Part shown: one piece after another, positions 1 through 5,423 of the stretch
Layout of the letters: each line of letters opens with the position of its first letter
Numbering within the stretch: the stretch's first letter is position 1
Origin: Propionibacteriaceae bacterium
GTDB lineage: Bacteria > Actinomycetota > Actinomycetes > Propionibacteriales > Propionibacteriaceae
Length of the DNA stretch: 5,423 bases
Assembly: GCA_003153855.1 (NCBI GenBank)
Contig: PMBM01000104.1
Span: 1-5,423, forward strand
Reading direction: 5' to 3'
Notes under the pieces: generated by a model
The model's database searches: none
What the model was told of the DNA's origin: nothing
Seen by the model: the letters and a program-made list of their open reading frames with translations, nothing else
Made by a program: the position numbers and the translations under genes

Positions 1-394
1 TCAGGCCCTGGTCGCCCGCGCCCTGCAGGTCCAGCGGGTCCTCACCGGCCTCGACCCGCGCCTCGTAGGCCTGGTCGACGCCCTGGGCGATGTCCGGGGA
101 CTGGCTGCCGAGCGCGACCACCACGCCGCAGGACTCACCGTCGAACCCGATGTCGCTGGAGGTGTAGCCGATGTCGAGGACGCGCTGGCGGGCGATCTTG
201 CCGATCTCCGCGTACGCCTCGGTCGTGACCTCTCCGGCCACCACGACCAGTCCGGTGGTGACGAGGGTCTCGACAGCGACCCGGCTCTTGGGGTCCTGAG
301 CGATCAGGGCGTCGAGCACGGCGTCCGAGATCGAGTCGGCGACCTTGTCGGGGTGGCCCTCGGTGACGGACTCCGACGTGAACAGACGAGACAC
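1..394 (-). CDS. metK: S-adenosylmethionine synthase (methionine adenosyltransferase), N-terminal part, cut by the window edge
   Basis: Cytoplasmic enzyme that joins ATP and methionine to make S-adenosylmethionine, the main methyl donor. The first 131 residues are present. They begin (M)[16 protein letters not shown], with the family's GHPDK motif at residues 13-17 (His14 and Asp16, ATP/magnesium site), Glu42 in VETLVTTG (potassium/methionine site in the E. coli enzyme), and the start of the GAGDQG signature at 126-131, where the window ends. About two thirds of a usual ~400-residue protein lies outside. The start is GTG at 394-392, supported by an AGGGAG ribosome site 5 bases upstream that overlaps the coaBC stop codon. 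Only 9 bases separate it from coaBC, so it is probably co-transcribed with it; there is no room for a SAM riboswitch directly upstream. Identification is secure from the motifs. Confidence 0.97.
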   Translation of the reverse strand, partial: MSRLFTSESVTEGHPDKVADSISDAVLDALIAQDPKSRVAVETLVTTGLVVVAGEVTTEAYAEIGKIARQRVLDIGYTSSDIGFDGESCGVVVALGSQSPDIAQGVDQAYEARVEAGEDPLDLQGAGDQGL

Positions 395-399
395 TGGCG

Positions 400-405
400 C
401 TCCCT
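400..405 (-). promoter_or_regulatory. Ribosome binding site of metK
   Basis: AGGGAG on the minus strand, 5 bases before the GTG start of metK. It shares bases with the TAG stop codon of coaBC (406-404), so termination on coaBC and initiation on metK are physically adjacent. It supports the GTG at 394 as the start. Confidence 0.75.
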
Positions 406-1621
406 AGCTGGTGGCGCGGTGGGTGATCACCGCGTCGAGGATCCGATGGGCGACGACGGCCTTGCTGGCCGCGACGCGATCCCGGACACCGGCGGCGTCC
501 ACGATCAAGACAATATTGTCCGGCATTCCGAACACCTTGCGGTCCGACACGTCGTTGACGACGAGCAGGTCGGCCTTCTTGCGCAGCAGCTTCGCGTGGC
601 CCGCCTCGGCGAGTGCGGCTTCGTCGGGAAGGGTCTCGGCGGCGAACCCGACGATCGTCTGTCCCTTGCGGCGCGCGCGTGCGAGCCCGGCGAGGACGTC
701 GGTGGTCTGGGTGAGGTGGAGGGTCAGGCCGTCCTCCCCAGACTTCTTGAGCTTGGTCGCCGACGGGCTGCAGGGCGTGAAGTCGGCAGGAGCCGCGGCC
801 ATCACGACGATGTCCGCATCGCGGGCTGCCTCGTCCATCGCAGCGGCGAGGTCGGCGGTCGACGAGACCGTACGGACGTCCACCGAGGAGGGAACCGGTA
901 CGACCAGGTGCGCGGCGACCAGCGTCACACGAGCGCCCCGCAGGGCCGCGGCGCGAGCGATCTCGACGCCCATCCGCCCTGACGACGCGTTCCCGATGAA
1001 CCTCACGGGATCGATGAGCTCGTGCGTGCCGCCGGCGCTGATGACGATCGACAGGCCGGCGAGGTCATGTCCCGCTGCGCGGCCGGCCACGTCGACGTCC
1101 AGGAGGGTCTGCGCGATGCCCACGATCTCCGCGGGCTCCGGGAGGCGGCCCACGCCGGAGTCGGGTCCCGCGAGGCGGCCTGACGCCGGGTCGAGGACGA
1201 CGATGCCGCGTGAGCGCAGCGTCTCGACGTTGTGCCTCGTCGCGGCGTGCTGCCACATCTCGGTGTGCATCGCCGGACAGACGAGCACGGGACATGTCGC
1301 GGTCAGCAACACGTTGGTCAGCAGGTCGTCGGCACGGCCCGCCGCCTGCCGGGCGATGAGGTCGGCCGTGGCAGGGACGACGAGGACGAGGTCCGCGTCA
1401 CGCCCCAGCCGTACGTGCGGGATGGCCGACGCGCGCGTGAAAACGTCCGTCGCCACCGGTTTCCCCGACAGCGCCTCGAACGTGGTCTCGCCGACGAACC
1501 GCAGCGCGTTCTCGGTGGGCACGACCGTGACGTCGTGCCCGTCCTCGCGCAGCCGGCGAAGGACCTCGCACGCCTTGTACGCGGCGATCCCGCCGGACAC
1601 GCCGAGGACGATCCGGCTCAT
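404..1621 (-). CDS. coaBC: Bifunctional phosphopantothenoylcysteine decarboxylase / phosphopantothenate-cysteine ligase
   Basis: Two consecutive steps of coenzyme A synthesis in the cytoplasm: the C-terminal CoaB half ligates cysteine to 4'-phosphopantothenate, and the N-terminal FMN-dependent CoaC half decarboxylates the product to 4'-phosphopantetheine. The 405 residues match the usual ~400. CoaC half (about 1-180): flavin-binding GVSGGIAAYK at 7-16, the catalytic-type His69 in IPHVRL, PATAD at 83-87, and PAMHTEMW at 116-123 where E. coli has PxMNxxMW. The flap reads SGRLAGPDSGVGR (147-159), with Gly152 where E. coli Dfp has its reactive cysteine. CoaB half (about 188-405): SAGGTHE at 195-201, DPVRFIGNASSGRMG at 204-218 with Asn211, the lysines of TKLKK at 289-293, and GFAAET at 325-330. 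The ATG start is 14 bases after rpoZ and has no clear Shine-Dalgarno sequence; a hairpin lies directly before it. Confidence 0.97.
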   Translation of the reverse strand: MSRIVLGVSGGIAAYKACEVLRRLREDGHDVTVVPTENALRFVGETTFEALSGKPVATDVFTRASAIPHVRLGRDADLVLVVPATADLIARQAAGRADDLLTNVLLTATCPVLVCPAMHTEMWQHAATRHNVETLRSRGIVVLDPASGRLAGPDSGVGRLPEPAEIVGIAQTLLDVDVAGRAAGHDLAGLSIVISAGGTHELIDPVRFIGNASSGRMGVEIARAAALRGARVTLVAAHLVVPVPSSVDVRTVSSTADLAAAMDEAARDADIVVMAAAPADFTPCSPSATKLKKSGEDGLTLHLTQTTDVLAGLARARRKGQTIVGFAAETLPDEAALAEAGHAKLLRKKADLLVVNDVSDRKVFGMPDNIVLIVDAAGVRDRVAASKAVVAHRILDAVITHRATS

Positions 1622-1624
1622 GGT

Positions 1625-1647
1625 GCCGAGCTGTCTCAGAGCTCGGC
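1625..1647 (-). promoter_or_regulatory. Hairpin spanning the rpoZ stop codon and the coaBC initiation region
   Basis: Two perfect 8-base arms, GCCGAGCT and AGCTCGGC on the minus strand, flank a 7-base loop CTGAGAC. The rpoZ stop codon TGA (1638-1636) is inside the loop, and the 3' arm ends 3 bases before the coaBC ATG. No run of U follows, so it does not look like an intrinsic terminator. Its position over the place where a ribosome would bind suggests a role in coupling coaBC translation to rpoZ; that role is inferred. Confidence 0.55.
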
Positions 1648-1971
1648 GTCGCCGAAGGGGTCGCCGAAGACGAAGTCGGGATCGGCGACGGCCTCAGCGC
1701 GGGCGGCAGCCTCAGCCTCGGGATCGATCTGGGTGCACTCGAGCACGTCTGCGGCCACCTCACGCAGCGCGATCGACAGGGGCTTCTCCTGCGGGGAGGT
1801 GTCGACCAGCGGGCCGACGTTCTCGAGCAGGCCTTCGGCCAGCTGCGAGTAGTAGGCGTTGATCTGACGGGCTCGCTTGGCAGCGAACAGGACAAGGCGG
1901 TACTTGCTGTCGACCTTCGACAGCAGGTCGTCGATCGGCGGATTGGTGATGCCTTCAGCGTGAACCGTCAC
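1636..1971 (-). CDS. rpoZ: DNA-directed RNA polymerase omega subunit
   Basis: Small subunit that wraps the C-terminus of beta-prime and helps assemble and stabilise RNA polymerase. The 111-residue protein (from the chosen start) carries the actinobacterial omega core: [12 protein letters not shown] at 6-17, [17 protein letters not shown] at 22-38, GPLVD at 53-57 and [12 protein letters not shown] at 61-72. An Ala/Glu/Asp-rich tail of about 30 residues follows, ending in GDPFGDAEL. The longest frame would start at TTG (1983-1981) inside the gmk stop codon, but no ribosome site precedes it. The GTG at 1971-1969 has GAAGG 5 bases upstream, and the protein then begins [10 protein letters not shown], so I prefer it. 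It lies 8 bases after gmk; gmk-rpoZ is a common bacterial pairing. The extreme N-terminus lacks the ARV sequence used in the ppGpp site of E. coli omega, as expected outside Proteobacteria. Confidence 0.95.
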   Translation of the reverse strand: MTVHAEGITNPPIDDLLSKVDSKYRLVLFAAKRARQINAYYSQLAEGLLENVGPLVDTSPQEKPLSIALREVAADVLECTQIDPEAEAAARAEAVADPDFVFGDPFGDAEL

Positions 1972-1976
1972 AAGTA

Positions 1977-1981
1977 CCTTC
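1977..1981 (-). promoter_or_regulatory. Ribosome binding site that decides the rpoZ start
   Basis: GAAGG on the minus strand lies 5 bases before the GTG at 1971 and runs into the gmk stop codon (TGA, 1982-1980). The upstream TTG at 1983 has no purine-rich stretch at the right distance. This is a moderate match to the anti-Shine-Dalgarno sequence. Confidence 0.5.
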
Positions 1982-2561
1982 AATCGGGTTGGATATCGCG
2001 CCCCGTCATGTCAGGGCTCAGACCCATGAAGCCTACCAACTCTTCGCAGGTCTGCGCGACATCGCGGTTGACGATGATCTGATCGAACTCCGCCGCCGCC
2101 GCGAGCTCCTCGTCGGCGGTACGAAAACGGCGCGCCAGCTCGGCCTCGCCCTCCGTGCCGCGACCTCTGAGCCGACGTTCCAGCTCTGCACGGCTCGGAG
2201 GCATGAGGAACACCGTCCGGGACTCTGGCATCTTGCGCCGCACCCTTCGGGCGCCGGCGAGGTCGAGCTCGAGCAAACAGGCTCGGCCTTCCGCCAGCGC
2301 CTTCAGGACGGGCTGCCGCGGGGTCCCGTACCGATGGATCCCGTGGACGAGCGCCCACTCGAGCAGGTTGTCCGACGCGACGAGCGCGTCGAACTCGTCG
2401 TCGCTGATGAACCAGTAGTTGACACCGTGCTTCTCGCCCGGTCTCGGGGGCCGCGTGGTCACTGAGACCGACAACCAGATTTCGGGGTGCTGCTGGATCA
2501 GCCTGGTGACCACGGTCCCCTTACCGACCCCGGAGGGCCCGGTGAGGACCGTGACCGTCAC
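1980..2561 (-). CDS. gmk: Guanylate kinase
   Basis: Cytoplasmic kinase that phosphorylates GMP (and dGMP) to GDP with ATP, an essential step toward GTP and dGTP. The 193 residues are close to the usual ~190-210. The P-loop is GPSGVGKGT at residues 8-16. The GMP-binding segment is [13 protein letters not shown] (31-43) followed by GVNYWF (46-51), Glu68 in LLEWA and YGT at 78-80. LELDLAGA (97-104) holds Asp100. FLMPPS is at 118-123, RLRGRGTE at 130-137 and the lid arginine region at 144-147 (RRFR). IIVNRD (162-167) replaces the more usual IVNDD. The GTG start overlaps the mihF stop by 4 bases (GTGA), which implies translational coupling; a weak AAGG lies 10 bases upstream. It sits between mihF and rpoZ, typical of actinobacteria. 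Confidence 0.97.
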   Translation of the reverse strand: MTVTVLTGPSGVGKGTVVTRLIQQHPEIWLSVSVTTRPPRPGEKHGVNYWFISDDEFDALVASDNLLEWALVHGIHRYGTPRQPVLKALAEGRACLLELDLAGARRVRRKMPESRTVFLMPPSRAELERRLRGRGTEGEAELARRFRTADEELAAAAEFDQIIVNRDVAQTCEELVGFMGLSPDMTGRDIQPD

Positions 2562-2869
2562 GAGAATTCAGCCTTGAGCCCTGCGACCTGATGCCGGCCC
2601 AGTCCGCGCAGCCGACGGTTCGGCGCGATGTCGAGCCGCTCCATCACTTCGGCGGCGCGCTTGTCGCCGACACGGGGCAGGCACTTCAACAGGTCCACGA
2701 CTTTCACATGAGCAAGGATGTCGTCGCTGGCAGCCAGGTCAAGGGCATCGCCGAGCGTCACAGCGGAGCCGCGAACCCTTGCCTTGAGCTCGGCACGAGA
2801 ACGGCGTGCTGTCGCTGCCGCCTGTCTCGCTGCCTGTAGTTGCTCAGGTGACAACTGAGGTATGGCCAC
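2558..2869 (-). CDS. mihF: Integration host factor, actinobacterial type (mIHF), nucleoid-associated DNA-binding protein
   Basis: Small basic DNA-binding protein of the mIHF family, which organises the chromosome in actinobacteria, is essential in mycobacteria and was first found as a co-factor for phage L5 integration. It is unrelated to E. coli IHF. The 103 residues match the ~105 of known members. Visible features are the start VAIPQLSPEQ, a basic alanine-rich helix (about 12-34, QAARQAAATARRSRAELKAR), a linker, and the helix-two-turn-helix-like end LPRVGDKRAAEVME (64-77) followed by IAPNRRLRGLG (81-91), the most conserved part. The frame stays open upstream to an ATG at 2956, but GTG at 2869 has GGAG 6 bases before it and matches the family N-terminus, so the 29 extra codons are not included. 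It is the first gene after the 159-base spacer and overlaps gmk by 4 bases. Confidence 0.94.
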   Translation of the reverse strand: MAIPQLSPEQLQAARQAAATARRSRAELKARVRGSAVTLGDALDLAASDDILAHVKVVDLLKCLPRVGDKRAAEVMERLDIAPNRRLRGLGRHQVAGLKAEFS

Positions 2870-2875
2870 GTGCGT

Positions 2876-2879
2876 CTCC
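2876..2879 (-). promoter_or_regulatory. Ribosome binding site that decides the mihF start
   Basis: GGAG on the minus strand lies 6 bases before the GTG at 2869. It supports the 103-residue protein over the 132-residue version that would begin at the ATG at 2956. Confidence 0.75.
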
Positions 2880-2907
2880 GATCGCCTTCTGGCCTCGCTC
2901 GAGAGAG

Positions 2908-2919
2908 TGAGGGCCCTCA
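2908..2919. repeat. Perfect 12-base palindrome in the mihF leader
   Basis: TGAGGGCCCTCA reads the same on both strands. It abuts the possible -10 hexamer TATGTT (2924-2919, sharing one base) and ends 39 bases before the mihF start codon. A place for a dimeric DNA-binding regulator is one reading; chance in GC-rich DNA is another. Next to it, 2894-2907 holds an imperfect dyad centred on CTCGAG. Confidence 0.4.
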
Positions 2920-3017
2920 ACATACGAGCGGGATAGTGACTAACGGGGCTCCCCATGTCCGGTCGTCACGATCCGTGCAGGAGAAATCTATCCAATCCTC
3001 ACAGGGCTTTGTGCGGT

Positions 3018-3031
3018 TGACACGCATGTCA
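3018..3031. repeat. Short inverted repeat overlapping the pyrF stop codon
   Basis: TGACA and TGTCA arms, 5 bases each, flank a 4-base centre. The minus-strand TGA at 3031-3029 is the pyrF stop. The stem is short and has no U-run, so it is at best a weak end-of-gene structure and may be chance. Confidence 0.25.
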
Positions 3032-3838
3032 GAACAGTTGCAGGCCGGAGACCGCTTCTCGAAGAGCTTCCGGGTCGGGTCCGCGGAGAAGGACCTCCCG
3101 GCTGGCGGACGGAAGGACGCGATCGGTCACCGGACCGAAGATGCCAGCCAGGCTTTGGATCGTGCCACCTTGCGCGCCGATGCCCGGTGCGAGGATCGAT
3201 CCGTTGAAGTGAGCTAGGTCACATCCAGCGTCGGTGTGGGTCGCGCCGATGACGAGGCCCACGGCACCCTGGCCAGACTCCTCGTTGGCAACAATTGCTG
3301 CGTCGACCATGCCCTGAGCCACGGATCTGCCGTCGTTTCGGACCGCGGACTGCACGTCTCCGCCCTCCGGGTTGCTCGTACGGGCCAGCACGTACAGCCC
3401 GCGACCCGTCGCGTGCGCCAGATCCAGGGCGGGTTGCAGGGACCCGAACCCGAGGTAGGGCGACACGGTCAGCGCATCGCCCGCCAGGGGCGAGCCGTCG
3501 GAGAGGTACGCCTCGGCGTACGCAGCCATGGTCGAGCCGATGTCACCCCTCTTGGCGTCCACGATCACGATGGCCCCCGCCGCCCTGGCGGCCGCGATCG
3601 TACGCTCCAGCACGGCGACGCCGGCCGAGCCGTGCGCCTCGAAGAACGCCGACTGGGGCTTGAACACAGCCACGACGTCGCCCAGCGCGTCGACCATGCC
3701 GCGCGCGACGGCCTCGAGCCCGACGAGTCCGTACTCGTATCCCCAGGCCTCCATGACGGAACGGTGCGGGTCGATGCCGACGCACAACCGACCACGCGCG
3801 GTCGTGACCGCCGCCAGACGTTCTCCGTACGAGCTCAT
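3029..3838 (-). CDS. pyrF: Orotidine 5'-phosphate decarboxylase (type 2 subfamily)
   Basis: Last step of UMP synthesis: decarboxylates OMP to UMP without a cofactor, in the cytoplasm. The 269 residues fit the longer type 2 subfamily (about 270) found in actinobacteria and Myxococcus, rather than the ~230-245-residue E. coli type. A TIM-barrel is implied by the motif order: GIDP at 21-24, VFKPQ with Lys60 at 58-62, and the catalytic signature VDAKRGDIGST at 93-103 (Asp94, Lys96, Asp99). TVSPYLGFGSL is at 124-134, LAPGIGAQGG at 216-225 (phosphate-binding loop) and SASREVL at 244-250 (Arg247, probable phosphate contact). The ATG start overlaps the pyrD stop by 4 bases (ATGA) and has a strong GGGGAGG 5 bases upstream, inside the end of pyrD. 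It is the last gene of the pyr group before the spacer. Confidence 0.96.
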   Translation of the reverse strand: MSSYGERLAAVTTARGRLCVGIDPHRSVMEAWGYEYGLVGLEAVARGMVDALGDVVAVFKPQSAFFEAHGSAGVAVLERTIAAARAAGAIVIVDAKRGDIGSTMAAYAEAYLSDGSPLAGDALTVSPYLGFGSLQPALDLAHATGRGLYVLARTSNPEGGDVQSAVRNDGRSVAQGMVDAAIVANEESGQGAVGLVIGATHTDAGCDLAHFNGSILAPGIGAQGGTIQSLAGIFGPVTDRVLPSASREVLLRGPDPEALREAVSGLQLF

Positions 3839-4920
3839 GTCGTCCTCCCCAGCTGGCGGGCGTTGATGCCGGCCACGAGGCCGTTCCCTGAGTAGATGAA
3901 GCCGGTGTACACCTGTACCAGCCGCGCCCCGGCGTCGATCATCCGTGTCGCGTCGTCCGGCGACATGATGCCGCCCACGCCGATCACGGGCAGCGTCGTC
4001 GACGCCGCGATCCGCGTGACGACCTGCAGGGCGCGTGCGGTGAGCGGCGCTCCGGACAGACCCCCGGCCTGGTCCGCGAGGTGGCGGTCCGCCGGGGCGA
4101 GCCCGTCACGCGCCAACGTCGTGTTCGTCGCGATGATGCCGCGCCCGCCGTGATCCGTGACGACGCCGATGACCTCGTCGAGCTGTGCGTCGGACAGGTC
4201 GGGAGCGATCTTGACGAAGATCGGTACGGGTCCGAGCGGGTGGACGATCTGCGACGCCTCCCGTGTCAGCGACGTCAGCAGGTCCCGCAGGAGGTCGCCC
4301 TCCTGCAGCGTCCGCAGGCCTGGCGTGTTGGGGCTGGACACGTTGATGGCGATGTAGTCCGCGTAGGGCGCCAGCATCCGCAAGGACGCCACGTAGTCGG
4401 GCACAGCGTCCGCGACGGGCGTCACCTTGGACTTGCCGAGGGAGATGCCCAAGGGGATGCCGCAGGTGAGCTCGCCGCGCCGTACGCCGAGGCTGTACAG
4501 CCGGTCCGCCATCGCCTTCGCGCCGGCGTTGTTGAAACCCATCCGGTTGATGATCGCCTGCGAGCTCTTCAGACGGTACAGGCGGGGCCTGTCGTTGCCA
4601 GGCTGCGCCAGCGCGGTGACTGTGCCGAGCTCGGCGAACCCGAACCCGAGCGCCGACCAGGCCTCGACGGCCCGTGCGTCCTTGTCGAGCCCCGCGGCCA
4701 CGCCCACACGTCCTGGGAACCGGACCCCCGCCACGGTCACCGGCGACGTGGGTCCACCCGACACGAGGCGCAGCGCCGACCTGGCCGCAGGACCGAGACC
4801 ACCGAGGAAGCCGATCAGCGACTCGTGGATGAGCTCGGGGTCACCGCCGTGCGCGCGGAACAGTGCTGGCCGTACGACCGAGGCGTACCCGACGTCGAGC
4901 ACAGCTGACCGCAGGCTCAC
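3835..4920 (-). CDS. pyrD: Dihydroorotate dehydrogenase, quinone-dependent (class 2)
   Basis: FMN enzyme that oxidises dihydroorotate to orotate, passing electrons to the membrane quinone pool. The 361 residues match class 2. The N-terminal ~50 residues ([19 protein letters not shown] at 15-33) form the extension that contacts the membrane and quinone, absent from soluble class 1 enzymes. Core motifs: VAAGLDKD at 74-81 (FMN), [11 protein letters not shown] at 92-102, RPRL at 111-114, NRMGFNN at 125-131, and [11 protein letters not shown] at 193-203 with Ser196 as the class 2 catalytic base. FVKIAPD is at 235-241 (Lys237), ATNTT at 264-268 and GVGGI at 314-318. The GTG start overlaps the carB stop by 4 bases (GTGA). 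No good ribosome site is seen, so it probably relies on translational coupling to carB. The serine base and N-terminal extension make the class assignment firm. Confidence 0.97.
   Translation of the reverse strand: MSLRSAVLDVGYASVVRPALFRAHGGDPELIHESLIGFLGGLGPAARSALRLVSGGPTSPVTVAGVRFPGRVGVAAGLDKDARAVEAWSALGFGFAELGTVTALAQPGNDRPRLYRLKSSQAIINRMGFNNAGAKAMADRLYSLGVRRGELTCGIPLGISLGKSKVTPVADAVPDYVASLRMLAPYADYIAINVSSPNTPGLRTLQEGDLLRDLLTSLTREASQIVHPLGPVPIFVKIAPDLSDAQLDEVIGVVTDHGGRGIIATNTTLARDGLAPADRHLADQAGGLSGAPLTARALQVVTRIAASTTLPVIGVGGIMSPDDATRMIDAGARLVQVYTGFIYSGNGLVAGINARQLGRTT
3844..3850 (-). promoter_or_regulatory. Strong ribosome binding site of pyrF inside pyrD
   Basis: GGGGAGG on the minus strand, 5 bases before the pyrF ATG, is the best Shine-Dalgarno match in the window. 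It overlaps the last codons of pyrD and allows independent initiation on pyrF in addition to coupling through the ATGA overlap. Confidence 0.75.
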
Positions 4921-5423
4921 AGCGTGTCCAGTGCCGCCGTGACCTCGGCGCCCCAGGCCTGGAGCGACCGGACGTTCACGTCACCGTCGCGCGCCGCCTC
5001 GATGGCCTGGACGGCTGCCGCCAGGCCCTGGACGGTGGTGATGCACGGGATGTCGCGGTGGATGGCGGCCGTACGGATCTCGTACCCGTCGCGACGCGGC
5101 GAGCCGGTGGCCGAGCGACCATGGGGGGTGTTGAAGACGAACTGGATCTGTCCGTCGAGGATCATGTCGACGATCGTCGGCGAGCCGTCCGGCCCGGCGC
5201 CCTCGCTGAACTTGCGGACGGGGACCACCTTGATGCCGTGGTGGGCGAGCACCTCGGCCGTACCGGCGGTGGCGTAGATCTCGAACCCGAGGTCCGCGAG
5301 CCGCTTGATCGGGAAGACCGCGTGACGCTTGTCCGCATTGTTGACCGAGACGAACACCCGACCGCTCTTGGGCAGGGGCCCGTAGGAGGCGATCTGCGAC
5401 TTGGCGAAGGCGTTGCCGAACGT
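4917..5423 (-). CDS. carB: Carbamoyl-phosphate synthase large subunit, C-terminal part, cut by the window edge
   Basis: The last 168 residues of CarB, which makes carbamoyl phosphate from bicarbonate, ammonia (from glutamine via CarA) and two ATP, for pyrimidines and arginine. The frame stays open to position 5423, so the GTG at 5357 is internal and not a start. The fragment opens [10 protein letters not shown], the end of the second ATP-grasp half. From about local residue 21 it continues into the MGS-like allosteric domain: [13 protein letters not shown] (20-32), [14 protein letters not shown] (46-59), [10 protein letters not shown] (94-103), YEIRTAAI (114-121) and [13 protein letters not shown] (126-138). 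In E. coli this domain binds UMP (inhibitor), IMP and ornithine (activators). About 85% of a usual ~1,100-residue protein lies outside. The stop overlaps the pyrD start (GTGA). Confidence 0.97.
   Translation of the reverse strand, partial: TFGNAFAKSQIASYGPLPKSGRVFVSVNNADKRHAVFPIKRLADLGFEIYATAGTAEVLAHHGIKVVPVRKFSEGAGPDGSPTIVDMILDGQIQFVFNTPHGRSATGSPRRDGYEIRTAAIHRDIPCITTVQGLAAAVQAIEAARDGDVNVRSLQAWGAEVTAALDTL

Larger units (their letters stand above)
2870..3028 (-). promoter_or_regulatory. Spacer between pyrF and mihF; likely promoter region of the mihF-gmk-rpoZ-coaBC-metK unit
   Basis: This 159-base stretch is the only non-coding gap above 20 bases in the window. It is less GC-rich in its pyrF-proximal half than the genes around it. 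Two hexamers on the minus strand fit the actinobacterial -10 pattern TAnnnT: TAGATT (2990-2985) and TATGTT (2924-2919). Neither has a convincing TTGACA-like -35 at 16-18 bases, so neither can be chosen from sequence alone. TATGTT would give a leader of about 40 bases, TAGATT one of about 110. No intrinsic terminator with a U-run is seen after pyrF, so read-through from the pyr genes is possible. Confidence 0.45.

Noticed and set aside
395..403. Possible SAM-sensing riboswitch upstream of metK.
   Set aside because: Only 9 bases lie between coaBC and metK and they form the ribosome site, so there is no room for an aptamer.
1625..1647. The rpoZ-coaBC hairpin as an intrinsic terminator.
   Set aside because: No U-run follows, the stem ends 3 bases before a start codon, and the downstream genes would be left without an evident promoter.
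411..1862. Long plus-strand open frame of 483 codons opposite coaBC and rpoZ.
   Set aside because: It is antisense to two clearly conserved genes. Its translation is Arg/Ser/Ala/Pro-rich with no recognisable motif, which is what GC-rich shadow frames look like.
2870..2956. A 29-codon N-terminal extension of mihF from the ATG at 2956.
   Set aside because: The extra residues do not resemble the family N-terminus, no good ribosome site precedes the ATG, and the extension would run through the palindrome and the possible -10 element. The internal GTG has a clear GGAG site.
3017..3022. TTGACA on the plus strand, a perfect -35 hexamer.
   Set aside because: No -10 hexamer at 16-18 bases and no plus-strand gene downstream. 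It arises from one arm of the short dyad at the pyrF stop.
3236..3895. Plus-strand open frame of 219 codons opposite pyrF.
   Set aside because: Antisense to pyrF with intact catalytic motifs; the composition is typical of a shadow frame.
4081..4908. Plus-strand open frame of 275 codons opposite pyrD.
   Set aside because: Arg/Gly/Val/Asp-rich low-information translation antisense to an intact pyrD. No motif or convincing ribosome site.

Overview
The window is a stretch of very GC-rich DNA in which every gene is read from the minus strand. Transcription runs from position 5423 toward position 1. Gene order, GTG starts, 4-base stop/start overlaps, a mycobacterial-type integration host factor (mIHF) and an actinobacterial omega subunit all point to an actinobacterium. 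The proteins look closest to Nocardioidaceae-type sequences (Nocardioides/Aeromicrobium), but that genus-level placement is an impression from memory and was not tested by any search.

Layout in the direction of transcription: the C-terminal part of carB (cut at the right edge), pyrD and pyrF form the end of a pyrimidine biosynthesis operon, joined by GTGA and ATGA overlaps. A 159-base spacer follows (2870-3028), the only sizeable non-coding stretch. It holds weak promoter-like hexamers and a perfect 12-base palindrome. Then come mihF (mIHF, nucleoid-associated protein), gmk, rpoZ, coaBC and the N-terminal part of metK (cut at the left edge). These are separated by a 4-base overlap, about 8, 14 and 9 bases respectively, so they look like one co-transcribed unit.

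Together the genes supply precursors for growth. CarB makes carbamoyl phosphate, PyrD makes orotate and PyrF makes UMP. Gmk converts GMP to GDP, RpoZ is the RNA polymerase omega subunit, CoaBC makes 4'-phosphopantetheine for coenzyme A, and MetK makes S-adenosylmethionine. mIHF organises the chromosome. This is a well-known conserved actinobacterial housekeeping neighbourhood, and I see no mobile element, CRISPR array, RNA gene or unknown multi-gene system in it.

The points worth a second look are fine-scale. A perfect 8-bp hairpin has the rpoZ stop codon in its loop and ends 3 bases before the coaBC start. The CoaC half lacks the cysteine expected in its substrate flap. The pyrF-mihF spacer carries a palindrome next to a possible -10 element. 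The start codons of rpoZ and mihF need moving inward from the longest reading frame. The palindrome CGTACG occurs ten times.
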